Below the pieces are notes generated by a model that was not told the origin of the DNA, searched no databases, and saw only the letters and a list, made by a program, of their open reading frames with translations. A DNA stretch of 64,000 bases from an uncultured Lachnospiraceae bacterium (lineage in GTDB: Bacteria > Bacillota > Clostridia > Lachnospirales > Lachnospiraceae), in NCBI GenBank assembly GCA_947367855.1, contig CANBFE010000010.1, positions 1-64,000 on the forward strand, given 5' to 3'. Each line of letters begins with the position of its first letter. Positions within the stretch are counted from its first letter, which is position 1. This document shows positions 17,149-25,321 of the stretch, one piece after another. A program made the translations under genes and the position numbers.

Positions 17149-17289
17149 TCAGTCACCGCAAAAACAGTTATATCCGACAAACAGCAGCAGGGCAATAATA
17201 ATCAGGCCCACCAGGCGGTTATGGGTAACCATCATGATCAGCATTCCGATTGCCACAAAAAAAGAAATGAATCCGATAATTTTTTTCAT
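17149..17289 (-). CDS. 46-residue membrane protein
   Basis: A complete reading frame of 46 codons encodes a small hydrophobic protein. It begins MKKIIGFISFFVAIGML and ends GYNCFCGD. Two hydrophobic segments (about 4-20 and 26-40) are separated by the short polar turn THNRLVG, giving a hairpin in the membrane. The C-terminal CxC pair is unusual. The ribosome site is weak (GGAA about 6 bases upstream), so translation is less certain than for neighbours. It lies between the rpmB terminator and gerW and fills an otherwise empty gap. Similar tiny hydrophobic proteins occur in Lachnospiraceae, but I cannot name a function. Confidence 0.6.
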   Translation of the reverse strand: MKKIIGFISFFVAIGMLIMMVTHNRLVGLIIIALLLFVGYNCFCGD

Positions 17290-17385
17290 ACGATTTCCGG
17301 CATGATATTCTGTCTGGCCAGAATGTCATTATGCCTCCATCTCTCTTACTTAATTATATGCCCTGCCTGCGGAAATATCCGTTTT

Positions 17386-17820
17386 TTACTCCTTATCGTC
17401 GGGAAAGGCGATATCCACCACCTGTGCATCGGTTATCTCGCTTTCCTTTGCCGCACCCGTTTCCCCTGTCTTCTCCTTCGGTTTGGTAAATTTCTCGATT
17501 ACATCCGGGATCATATCCAGAACCTTGGTGACTGCATCCTGGTTTTTGATATTTACCAGCTTGACTGCGCCGTCCTTGATCACCAGCACTGCGCTAGGAG
17601 TCATCTTGCCGCCCAGGCCGCCTGCCCCGGAAGCGGAATTTTTCGTGCTGTTGCTGCCTGCCCCGGCTCCTACGCCGAAAGACACGTCAACCAGCGGCAG
17701 TATAATCGTATTTCCGATTTCCGTTGCCTCTCCCACCACTGTCTTGGTGGATAATACGGTATCCATTCCCCTGAGCAGGGAATCCACCACTCCCTGAAAC
17801 TGATTCTCCTTATCTGCCAT
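17386..17820 (-). CDS. gerW: GerW-family sporulation protein (YtfJ)
   Basis: This 144-residue protein has the GerW/YtfJ pattern: VDSLLRGMDTVLSTKTVVG, GNTIILPLVDVSFG, a glycine-rich run GVGAGAGSN...GAGGLGGK, and VLVIKDGAVKLVNI. In B. subtilis YtfJ (GerW) is a spore protein needed for germination with L-alanine. The ATG at 17820 has GGAGGAAAG upstream. The next gene upstream (17869-18807) is a DUF2953 protein, the same partnership as ytfI-ytfJ in Bacillus, which supports the assignment and suggests a spore-forming host. Confidence 0.9.
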   Translation of the reverse strand: MADKENQFQGVVDSLLRGMDTVLSTKTVVGEATEIGNTIILPLVDVSFGVGAGAGSNSTKNSASGAGGLGGKMTPSAVLVIKDGAVKLVNIKNQDAVTKVLDMIPDVIEKFTKPKEKTGETGAAKESEITDAQVVDIAFPDDKE

Positions 17821-17868
17821 TTTCTTTCCTCCATTTCCTGTAAATGTGTAAGCCGTTATTCCCACTGA

Positions 17869-18807
17869 TCATCCGGGAGCTGCCTTCAGCTTCCGGATCA
17901 GTTTCCTCAGCCTTTTGTCCAGAAGCACCCTCATGGCATTCCACAGTAAAATCCATATGGTAATCCGTCCGGACACGTCAAAGTTTCCCTGAAAAACCTT
18001 TTCCTGAAAATCCGGTGTCACCCTGACTCCGCTTCCCAGTCCTGCGGATGCCATGCAGTATGCGCCGTACAGATATCCTGTGGTGTCCGGTGATCCGGTT
18101 CCAAAGAGGATTTCCGCCCGGATATGCCTTGGCCTGATGCTTTTTACTGCCTTTCCCAGACAGCCTCCGGCATGGGTAAAAAGCTGCCTGCTCTCCTCTT
18201 CCTGAATAAGTTCCGCATAATAGGATATATTGTTCCAAATCTTTTTTATTTTATCATATATGCCGCAGATTGTGAACTTTATCTTTTCAAGTATTTTCAA
18301 AATCTTTCCAGGTAATCCGGAAGCGGAGGCTTCTTCCCCTGAAGCCTGCCCTTCAGGTTCTTCCCGGACAGCTTCGGGACTACCGGCTACCCTTTCCGGA
18401 GAAACGGCCTCCATGGCTTCCATAGCGGAACCGTCTGTGCCGAAAGAGGCTGCGTTTTCGGCCCGGAGCTCCTCCCGGGCAGGAGATTCCCCGGATTTTG
18501 GGTCCTCTTTCTCCGGCGCAGGAGAGGAATGGGACGTTTCCTCAGGCGGAAGCTTCATCTTATAAAAAGGAAAGCACAGCAGCTTCACGGCCAGATACCC
18601 GGGATCCGGATATTTATATCTGATCCCCAACAGCCCCAGCAGCCACTTTACCCTGATATCCACAGTAACCGTCCCGTCCACTGCTCCCTTTATCCGGTAT
18701 GTGACAGGGAAAAAAAGTACAAGGAGCAGCATGGTAAGCGCAGACAGCAGCAGCGCCAGTAAAATTATGCCGAGCAGGGACAGAATCCGCAAACATATCG
18801 TCAACAT
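17869..18807 (-). CDS. DUF2953 membrane protein (YtfI-like)
   Basis: This 312-residue protein has an N-terminal membrane segment (LLGIILLALLLSALTMLLLVLFF, about residues 10-32), then a DUF2953-like domain around VDIRVKWLLGLLGIRYKYPD. A long acidic, low-complexity middle (about 90-165) is rich in Glu, Ser, Ala and Pro. The conserved C-terminal part contains IRPRHIRAEILFGTGSPDTTGY. DUF2953 genes sit beside gerW/ytfJ in many spore-formers; the function is unknown. AAAGGAG 8 bases before 18807 fixes the start, overlapping the upstream gene's stop by 7 bases. The variable acidic linker is longer than in Bacillus relatives. Confidence 0.8.
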   Translation of the reverse strand: MLTICLRILSLLGIILLALLLSALTMLLLVLFFPVTYRIKGAVDGTVTVDIRVKWLLGLLGIRYKYPDPGYLAVKLLCFPFYKMKLPPEETSHSSPAPEKEDPKSGESPAREELRAENAASFGTDGSAMEAMEAVSPERVAGSPEAVREEPEGQASGEEASASGLPGKILKILEKIKFTICGIYDKIKKIWNNISYYAELIQEEESRQLFTHAGGCLGKAVKSIRPRHIRAEILFGTGSPDTTGYLYGAYCMASAGLGSGVRVTPDFQEKVFQGNFDVSGRITIWILLWNAMRVLLDKRLRKLIRKLKAAPG

Positions 18808-19124
18808 CGCAAATACTCCTTTAACGCGCAGTCTCCCCGAATCTGCAGGCATTCCGCCGTAATCTGTACCACAAGTCCCACTGCTTCCTCCTGGTTTCCG
18901 GCAAGTCCCACCACATATGGCGGATACTTGGCATAATAATGCCACCGCAGCTGTCTGGCGCTGTAGATTTCCAACTGTTCATGGGCATTTCTTGAAACTG
19001 CCACCACAAATACACCGGAAAAGAGCGGGTGATTTTCCAGTTTCTTCTTTATCCTGTCCAGTTTTTTCCCTTTCATGCTTTCACCCAGATACAATCCGGG
19101 ATGGTACGTGATTTTAAGACCCAT
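18801..19124 (-). CDS. Conserved small protein of unknown function
   Basis: This protein of 107 residues starts MGLKITYHPGLYLGES. The middle has SGVFVVAVSRNAHEQLEIYSA, and later YYAKYPPYVVGLAGNQEEAV and CLQIRGDCALKEYL. The pattern (short, mixed alpha/beta, two conserved cysteines near the C-terminus) matches a family I associate with Lachnospiraceae, but it has no named function. AAAGGA lies about 9 bases upstream of the start. It overlaps the DUF2953 gene by 7 bases, so translation is probably coupled. No signal peptide or membrane segment is seen. Confidence 0.7.
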   Translation of the reverse strand: MGLKITYHPGLYLGESMKGKKLDRIKKKLENHPLFSGVFVVAVSRNAHEQLEIYSARQLRWHYYAKYPPYVVGLAGNQEEAVGLVVQITAECLQIRGDCALKEYLRC

Positions 19125-19158
19125 GTGAGGCTTCCTTTACCCGATACAGCCGAAAATA

Positions 19159-19611
19159 CTAATAGTACTTCCGGCTGCCCCATAAATTGCATTTTTTCAG
19201 TTCCAGATATTCATCATACGCCCTTTCCAGAATCTGTTTCTCATTGGAAAACTTCAGCAGATGATATGCCTCATGATATTTATAAAAACCTGAATCCAAA
19301 AAAAATTCTTCTTTTTGTGGTTTGCTGTAATAACTGTCGGCCATCATCAGATACCAGTGAACTTCCTTCTCCACGATATCTTCGGGTACGTTAAAAGTAT
19401 ACTCGCTCTTTCCGATATACTTAATGATGGTAGCCCTGGCCCCTGATTCCTCCAACACTTCCCGCAGCGCAGTGTCCTTATACTCTTCCCCCTGCTCCAC
19501 GGTGCCCTTCGGCAGAACCCAACCCTCGTATTTGTTTTTGTAATTCTTGTACAAAAGCAGGATCTTTCCACGAAAAATTACCACACCACCACAGCTTGTT
19601 GCTTCCAGCAT
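19159..19611 (-). CDS. NUDIX hydrolase
   Basis: This 150-residue protein has a complete NUDIX box (GX5EX7REUXEEXGU) at about residues 36-58: GTVEQGEEYKDTALREVLEE, then SG. Its N-terminus SCGGVVIFRGKILLLYK is the usual first strand. NUDIX enzymes hydrolyse nucleoside diphosphates linked to another moiety, for example damaged dNTPs or diadenosine polyphosphates. The start at 19611 has GGAGGAA 7 bases upstream. It lies between the PBP gene and the unknown small-protein gene, with short gaps, so it may share their transcript. The substrate is not predictable. Confidence 0.9.
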   Translation of the reverse strand: MLEATSCGGVVIFRGKILLLYKNYKNKYEGWVLPKGTVEQGEEYKDTALREVLEESGARATIIKYIGKSEYTFNVPEDIVEKEVHWYLMMADSYYSKPQKEEFFLDSGFYKYHEAYHLLKFSNEKQILERAYDEYLELKKCNLWGSRKYY

Positions 19612-19689
19612 TGCAATTCCTCCTGATTGGGGTGTCTTCCCTGACTGCATTACAAATAGTATAGTCCAATCTCCCGGGAAGTGCAATAC

Positions 19690-21174
19690 TTATTTTTTTT
19701 CATTAAAATATGCGTCAAATATCCTTCTGGCAATGGGAACCGCGTAATCCCCGCCGCTTCCTGCGCCTTCCACGATGATTGTGACACAGACCTCCGGGTC
19801 CTGGGCCGGGGCAAATCCTGTAAACCAGGCGTGGCTGTCTCCCTTATTGTCATTGTATTCGGCGGAACCTGTCTTTCCTGCTGCAGTATAGGACTGGCCG
19901 GAAAGTTTGGAGGCAGTCCCGCCCTCCACCACGCTTATCATCAGCTCTCTCAGAATGGCAGCCTCCTCCTCCGTAATCAATTGTCCGTAGCTGTCTGGCT
20001 GGAAAGTTTTTACCACGCGTCCGGCATCGTTTTCTACCCGGTCAATCACATAGGGCTTCATCAGGATTCCACCGTTTGCAATGGCAGAAGTGATCATATT
20101 CAGGTGGATGGGAGTGATCTGGGTGCGTCCCTGGCCGATGGAAGTCTGAAGCATCTCGGCCGTGGACATTTCCTCCGATACCGTCACACTGCTTTTGGAA
20201 CAGGAAAGGGATATGGGAAGAGCCTCCCCAAATAACAGGGCGTCCAGGGTTTTCTCAAATTTTTCCCGGTCCAGTCCCACTCCCATATTGGCAAAGGAGG
20301 AGTTGCAGGATTTGGCAAAGGAACGCTCAAAACCTACCTGTCCGTGGGTTGTCCCGTGGTAACAGCTGATGCGGCTGCCGCCGGAGGAAAAATATCCCGG
20401 ACACTGGAAGGAATAATTATTGTAGGTACCGGGATTTTCCCGGATGTATTCCAGTGCGGTCACAATCTTGAAAGTGGATCCGGGAGGATACAGCCCCTGG
20501 GTTGCACGGTTTAAAAGAACGGAACTGTTCTTGTCCTCCAGAAGGGAATCCCAGATGCTGCCGATCTGGTTGGGATCAAAGTCGGGATGGGATACCATGG
20601 CAAGAATCTTTCCTGTGGAAACTTCGGTGACCACAATTGCGCCCTTGTAGATATTGAGCTGTTTATCCGCCACCTCCTGTATCTGCACATCTAGCGTTGT
20701 ATACACGCTGTCGCCGGGATTTTTCACACCTGCCACGTCATTGGCGGCCTTGTTGCTCAGGGAGGTATTGGTATTGATCAGATAGTAATTGGCCAGAGCT
20801 TCCACCCCCATCCGGCCCTTTGTGGAGTACCCCACTATATGGGCAAAAAGGTTGGAAAAAGGATATTCCCTGCTTTCGTTCTGCTCCCCGTCCAGAACGG
20901 TTCTGGCCAGCACCTCCCCGTCCCTGGAGTATATGGTGCCGCGGTAATTCCGGGACAACAGAATTTCCTGTCTGGAGTTATAACTGTTATTGATCATCTC
21001 CTGCTCACTGGTTGCCGTAAAATACCCCAGATATCCGATCAGAACCGCAAACACAGCCGTGAAGAAGAAACCTGTGACAAAGAGTTCCCTTTTATTGTCC
21101 ATGCGCCTGGAGTCACGCTTCCCGGCTCTGCCCTGCGTTTTTTCTTTCCCTCTCCCGTCCTGTCTTTCCGGCAT
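19690..21174 (-). CDS. Penicillin-binding transpeptidase (class B-like)
   Basis: The protein has 494 residues: a basic N-terminal tail, one membrane anchor (LFVTGFFFTAVFAVLIGYLGY, about 31-51) and an extracellular transpeptidase domain. The three active-site motifs are SXXK as STFK, SXN as SCN in FAKSCNSSFANMG, and KTG in AAGKTGSAEYN. The gene overlaps the FtsW/RodA-type gene by 62 bases, a classic SEDS-PBP pair that polymerises and cross-links peptidoglycan. The ATG at 21174 has AAGGAGG about 9 bases upstream; an internal ATG at 21099 lacks a clear site. It resembles PbpA-like proteins of Clostridia and Actinobacteria more than canonical FtsI. Confidence 0.9.
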   Translation of the reverse strand: MPERQDGRGKEKTQGRAGKRDSRRMDNKRELFVTGFFFTAVFAVLIGYLGYFTATSEQEMINNSYNSRQEILLSRNYRGTIYSRDGEVLARTVLDGEQNESREYPFSNLFAHIVGYSTKGRMGVEALANYYLINTNTSLSNKAANDVAGVKNPGDSVYTTLDVQIQEVADKQLNIYKGAIVVTEVSTGKILAMVSHPDFDPNQIGSIWDSLLEDKNSSVLLNRATQGLYPPGSTFKIVTALEYIRENPGTYNNYSFQCPGYFSSGGSRISCYHGTTHGQVGFERSFAKSCNSSFANMGVGLDREKFEKTLDALLFGEALPISLSCSKSSVTVSEEMSTAEMLQTSIGQGRTQITPIHLNMITSAIANGGILMKPYVIDRVENDAGRVVKTFQPDSYGQLITEEEAAILRELMISVVEGGTASKLSGQSYTAAGKTGSAEYNDNKGDSHAWFTGFAPAQDPEVCVTIIVEGAGSGGDYAVPIARRIFDAYFNEKK

Positions 21175-22483
21175 GGCGCTTTCCTCCTTCCTGCTGCAGT
21201 CTGATGTAGATGCCCTGAATGATAAAGAACATGATCATGGTGGTCATTACCGAACTGCCCCCGTAACTGATAAAGGGCAGCGTCACCCCGGTCAGGGGGA
21301 TCAGCTTGATTCCTCCTCCGATGGTGAGAAAAATCTGGAAAATGTACATAATCCCGATTCCGTAAACGACAAGCTGGTAAAAACGATCCTTTATCCGGGA
21401 TGCGATTTTAAGGATTTCCAGAAAGCACGCCAGGGATATCAGGACAATGCAGATTCCGGCAATCACCCCCAGTTCCTCACACACGGCGGAAAAGATAAAA
21501 TCCGCTTCCACATAGGGAATGGCCGTTGGATTTCCCTGGGAAAGTCCCATGCCGAACCAGCTTCCGCTTCCTATGGCAAAAAGGGACTGGGTAATGGCAT
21601 ATCCCTTGGTATCAATAAAGCTCCAGGGATCCAGCCATGCAGTCACCCTGTTGCGCACATGGGAAAACAGCTGAAAGGCTCCCCATGCCGCACCACTCCC
21701 CCCAAGCGCTCCGGCCAGAAGATACAGATAATTTTTTGTGGCCCCAAAGACCACGAAAACATATCCCACAAAGAAAATCAGCGCACTTCCCAGGTCCCTT
21801 GACACCACAAGCACCACCACATGGATTCCGGCAACTACCGCTGTCAGGGCCACCCGCTGAAATGAGGTATTCTCCCATAAAGCCGCCGCCAGGAAAAAAA
21901 CAAAAATGATTTTTACAAACTCAGACGGCTGGAAGGTCACATCAAAAACCGTGAAGGAAAGCCTTGAGCCATGGGTGACTTCCCCGAGAATCAGTACAAC
22001 CGAGAGCATTGTAATCCCCACTCCGGCATAAACCCAGGTAAGCTTCTTCAGAAAACGTATCCTGGTCAGCAGCCACGGAATGAACAGGGCCCCCGTCAGG
22101 GAGACCAGAACAATAATGTACTGCTTAACGGCCCTGTGAAAATAGAGTCTGGAGATGATGCACAGACCGGTTCCGGACAACAGGCACATATTGTCCAACA
22201 GCAGCCTGTTGGCTTTTTCGTAGACGATGGGCACCATTATGGAGACGGCAAGCAAAAATGCCTGCACAAACACGTAAAAAACCACATACCAGGCATCCTT
22301 TGTCACAAGGGCCAGGTCCACAAACATCAGCAGCTGTACCGCAAACAACAGCATTGTATGAACCATGTGGACCACACCGCTTTTCTCCACCCTGTCTGAC
22401 AGGGCCAGAAAGCTGCAGAAGGTATGGACCGTCATTAAGGCGGCAATTGCGTATTTGGACAATTCTGTAATGTATTCCTGCAT
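21113..22483 (-). CDS. FtsW/RodA/SpoVE-family peptidoglycan polymerase
   Basis: This SEDS-family membrane protein of 456 residues has about 10-12 helices. Family signatures visible are FQPSEFVKIIFVFFLA, SRDLGSALIFFVGY, and near the end GVTLPFISYGGSSVM. SEDS proteins are glycosyltransferases that polymerise lipid II with a partner class B PBP, which is encoded next with an overlap. An extended N-terminal membrane region (about 1-130) before the core is longer than in E. coli FtsW and typical of this clostridial/actinobacterial subgroup. The basic C-terminal tail (KRHAGKTGRERERKN) is cytoplasmic. Whether it acts in elongation, division or sporulation cannot be told. Confidence 0.9.
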   Translation of the reverse strand: MQEYITELSKYAIAALMTVHTFCSFLALSDRVEKSGVVHMVHTMLLFAVQLLMFVDLALVTKDAWYVVFYVFVQAFLLAVSIMVPIVYEKANRLLLDNMCLLSGTGLCIISRLYFHRAVKQYIIVLVSLTGALFIPWLLTRIRFLKKLTWVYAGVGITMLSVVLILGEVTHGSRLSFTVFDVTFQPSEFVKIIFVFFLAAALWENTSFQRVALTAVVAGIHVVVLVVSRDLGSALIFFVGYVFVVFGATKNYLYLLAGALGGSGAAWGAFQLFSHVRNRVTAWLDPWSFIDTKGYAITQSLFAIGSGSWFGMGLSQGNPTAIPYVEADFIFSAVCEELGVIAGICIVLISLACFLEILKIASRIKDRFYQLVVYGIGIMYIFQIFLTIGGGIKLIPLTGVTLPFISYGGSSVMTTMIMFFIIQGIYIRLQQEGGKRHAGKTGRERERKNAGQSREA

Positions 22484-22504
22484 CCTACCATTCCTTTAAG
22501 CTTT

Positions 22505-24715
22505 TTATTCCACACCGCGCTTCTCATGGCCGGTGGTATATTTCCCGGTCGGAAACGGCATTCCTTTCAAAAAGGAATCCAGAAGCGCTTTAACCTCCCC
22601 CGGAGATTCCAATGTAAAATCCATCCGCAGGCTGCCCCGCCCCCTCCATCTGTCCAGTGTCTGGTGCAGAGACAGGGGAACACTGTTATAGATAATGTTC
22701 ATACAGTGGGCGCAGTTTACGGACACCGGAAAACCATTGCGGTATCTGTCTTTAAGTACCGTGTGCCTTCTTTTTGCAGGCTGTTCCTTCCTGCAGCGGC
22801 CCAGGGTACGGTAAAGACAGTTCGCCGTAATCATCATGGGAATTCTGCCGTAAACGATCTTCTCCCACGGCAGTCCGAAACCCAGCAGTTTATTCTGCTC
22901 TCCGGTTCTCAGTTCATAGGGCAGACAGTAACCCTCTGCCAGGGAGGAGAGCTCCTCCAGGGCCTCCCTGTTCCAGGCATACACACCGGCATCCGCCCTG
23001 CAGGAAAGTCCCTCTCCCCTCTCCCGGACAAATCCCAGTCCGTCCATGGAGCGGACCAGAAAACCCCGGAAAATCCCTGCCTCTCTCACTGCCCGGAGCA
23101 TGGCGTCCAGCCAGGCTTGGTCCGTTTCCCGCAGTATATAGGGAAGGGCAAGGAAAAAGCTGCTTTCCCGGGGCAGTTTCCCGCAAAGGGAAATGACGGC
23201 CTGCCGTTCCTCCAAAAACAGATCTCCGTCTATATAAAACCGAAGAGCCGTCTTCCCTTTTTCTCCGGAAAGCCACTCTGCCAGAGCCTCCAGCTGGGAA
23301 AGGGAGCACAGAGAAAAGGCCAGGCCCTGATCCCGGGCAAATGTCTTTTGCGCAATGTCAGGTCCGGCGGCTTCCGGGCAATACTCTGCGGAATAACCGC
23401 CAGCGGAAAGAATCTGTTCTTCCAGCTCCCTGACTGCTGCCCTGCGCATTTCGTTTATCTGCTTCAGCGGATAAAAGCAATCCGCATCCGCCTCTACCAG
23501 GATTTCTGTCCCACGGAAAATGCTGTCTCCCAGTTTTCCCAGCTGTTTCCTGATCGTGTCCTCTGTCACAGGCTGTCTCTCCGCACGTTCCACCAACGCG
23601 CCTGTGATAGTGCTGCCAAATTCCCTGTACCGGAAACTGACTGTCCCGGGCCTTCCCACCCTGAAAACGGCTTTTATTTCCACCGGAAGCTTTGGGCCTG
23701 CATCAATATAGTCTCTTCGTATTTCCGACAGTACGGCTTCGTCGCTTCCCCTGTAGGCAGGACTTTCCAGAGTGATCATTTCCCTGCCGTTTCGCCGGAA
23801 ATAGTAGCCGTCCTGGATGCCGGTCCGGATATAGAGGGAAGAGAGCCGGTCCAGGTCTGCCTTTTCCACCCTGTAAGCCCTGGCAGCCTTATCCGGTCCC
23901 ATCTGTTCCCTGAGCTTATAATACAGGTCTATATAATGTCTGTAGACGGCAGTAACTCCCGCAGTGTATTCCGGCTTCTTCATGCGGCCTTCTATTTTAA
24001 AGGAATCAATTCCCGCTTCCAGCAGCTGCGGCATATGTTCAATGGTACACATGTCCTTCAGGCTCAGGGGATAGCATTCCACGGCCTTTCCGCTGTCTTC
24101 CGGGGTATAGGGAAGGCGGCATGGCTGGGCGCAGCGTCCCCGGTTGCCGCTTCTTCCCCCCAGGATACTGCTGAACAGGCACTGGCCGGAATAACAGTAG
24201 CACATGGCTCCGTGAATAAAGGCCTCAATTTCAACCAGGGAGCGCTTTTTCATGGAAACCAGTTCCTCCAGGCTCAGCTCCCTGGCAGGAACAATGCGGC
24301 AGGCGCCCATTTCCTTTAACAGGGAGGCCCCGTAACTGCCGCAGACTGTCATCTGTGTGCTCACATGAAGCTTCAGGCCCGGAAAATGCTTCCGGATAAA
24401 CCGAAACACCCCCAGATCCTGCACGATCACGGCGTCCAGACCCGCCCTGTAAAACGGGAACAGGTATTCGTACAGCTCCCCCATTTCGGAGTCCTTCAGC
24501 AGGGTATTCACTGTCAGATACAGTTTCCGGTTCAGGAGATGGCCGTACCGGATGCATTCCAGCAGCGCTTCCGTGGTAAAATTTTCGGCATAGGCCCTGG
24601 CCCCGAAACGGTTTCCCGCCAGATAGACAGCATCGGCTCCGGCGTGGACTGCGCCGTAAAATCCTTCCGTATTTCCTGCCGGTGAGAGCAGCTCCACCTT
24701 TTTACCTTTTTCCAT
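22505..24715 (-). CDS. U32-family peptidase with DUF3656-type C-terminal region
   Basis: This U32 family protein of 736 residues begins with the conserved ELLSPAGNTEGFYGAVHAG and has the signature EAFIHGAMCYCYSGQCLFSS near 180-200, then CAQPCRLPY with further cysteines. These cysteines bind an iron-sulfur cluster in characterised relatives such as RlhA, which hydroxylates 23S rRNA; others (PrtC, YegQ/TrhP) act on collagen-like substrates or tRNA. The extra C-terminal region (about 380-736) matches the longer, DUF3656-containing members. The start at 24715 has GGAGGAA 6 bases upstream. The true activity is probably RNA modification rather than proteolysis, by inference. Confidence 0.85.
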   Translation of the reverse strand: MEKGKKVELLSPAGNTEGFYGAVHAGADAVYLAGNRFGARAYAENFTTEALLECIRYGHLLNRKLYLTVNTLLKDSEMGELYEYLFPFYRAGLDAVIVQDLGVFRFIRKHFPGLKLHVSTQMTVCGSYGASLLKEMGACRIVPARELSLEELVSMKKRSLVEIEAFIHGAMCYCYSGQCLFSSILGGRSGNRGRCAQPCRLPYTPEDSGKAVECYPLSLKDMCTIEHMPQLLEAGIDSFKIEGRMKKPEYTAGVTAVYRHYIDLYYKLREQMGPDKAARAYRVEKADLDRLSSLYIRTGIQDGYYFRRNGREMITLESPAYRGSDEAVLSEIRRDYIDAGPKLPVEIKAVFRVGRPGTVSFRYREFGSTITGALVERAERQPVTEDTIRKQLGKLGDSIFRGTEILVEADADCFYPLKQINEMRRAAVRELEEQILSAGGYSAEYCPEAAGPDIAQKTFARDQGLAFSLCSLSQLEALAEWLSGEKGKTALRFYIDGDLFLEERQAVISLCGKLPRESSFFLALPYILRETDQAWLDAMLRAVREAGIFRGFLVRSMDGLGFVRERGEGLSCRADAGVYAWNREALEELSSLAEGYCLPYELRTGEQNKLLGFGLPWEKIVYGRIPMMITANCLYRTLGRCRKEQPAKRRHTVLKDRYRNGFPVSVNCAHCMNIIYNSVPLSLHQTLDRWRGRGSLRMDFTLESPGEVKALLDSFLKGMPFPTGKYTTGHEKRGVE

Positions 24716-24745
24716 AAAATTCCTCCGCTGCATGGGCCTGCGCAT

Positions 24746-24778
24746 AAAACAAAAAAGCTGCCCGGGATACGGACAGCT
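24746..24778 (-). terminator. Intrinsic terminator downstream of zapA
   Basis: On the minus strand an 8-bp stem (24778-24771 with 24763-24756, one G.T) is followed by TTTTTTGTTTT. It begins 4 bases after the zapA stop, in the gap before the U32 gene, so zapA is likely a monocistronic unit. Confidence 0.75.
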
Positions 24779-24781
24779 ATG

Positions 24782-25189
24782 TTACTTTTTCTTCAGCTCT
24801 GTTTCCAGGCGAACTATCTGTTTTGCATCTTCATTCTGGGCTTTCTGCAGGATTTTCACCTGCTCCTCCGAGCTTTCCAGTTTCATCTGGGTGGAGATCA
24901 GCTCGTGCTTTAAGTCGTAAAGCTCCTCTTCCTTGGCCTGCAGCTCATCCTCCAGGTCTGAAACCTGCTTTTTTGCCTTAAAATAATCATCGGCAATATT
25001 CAGCTGCAGCAGCACCCCCTGTCTGTCAACGGGCTGCCTGCGGAATGCATCCAGTTTATTGTATTCGTTGATCTTGTTGTTGATGTAAGACGCAACCTTC
25101 TGTAAATATTCTTCGCTTTCATAGCCGCTCAGGGTCAGTACTTTGCCGCCGATGATCACTTCTGTATCTGTCTTGGAAGACGGTGCCAT
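24782..25189 (-). CDS. zapA: Cell division protein ZapA
   Basis: This protein of 135 residues has the ZapA core TEVIIGGKVLTLSGYESEEYL and YINNKINEY, followed by a long coiled coil (about 70-135) rich in Glu, Lys and Leu. ZapA binds FtsZ and bundles protofilaments at the division ring. The start at 25189 is set by AAAGGAGGT about 10 bases upstream. A good promoter lies at 25238-25266 and a terminator follows the stop. The coiled coil is longer than in B. subtilis ZapA, as usual in Clostridia. Confidence 0.9.
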   Translation of the reverse strand: MAPSSKTDTEVIIGGKVLTLSGYESEEYLQKVASYINNKINEYNKLDAFRRQPVDRQGVLLQLNIADDYFKAKKQVSDLEDELQAKEEELYDLKHELISTQMKLESSEEQVKILQKAQNEDAKQIVRLETELKKK

Positions 25190-25237
25190 ATGCCGCCAAC
25201 CTCCTTTGCAAATAGCAGGTTGCCCTGCATTAGACAC

Positions 25238-25266
25238 ATTATATATCAGATTTCTCTGTCAGGCAA
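25238..25266 (-). promoter_or_regulatory. Sigma-70 promoter of zapA
   Basis: On the minus strand TTGCCT (25266-25261), 17 bases and a perfect TATAAT (25243-25238) lie about 50 bases upstream of the zapA start. The short leader contains a small GCAGG/CCTGC hairpin. Confidence 0.7.
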
Positions 25267-25321
25267 GCATTTCTTTGGAATTTCCCCCTGTTTCACGGAA
25301 TTTTTGGTCCGAAATTCCCGT

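Noticed and set aside
25290..25318. A possible terminator between mutS and zapA
   Set aside because: A 7-bp stem (GGAATTT/AAATTCC) exists but there is no T-run on the minus strand, so I do not call a terminator.
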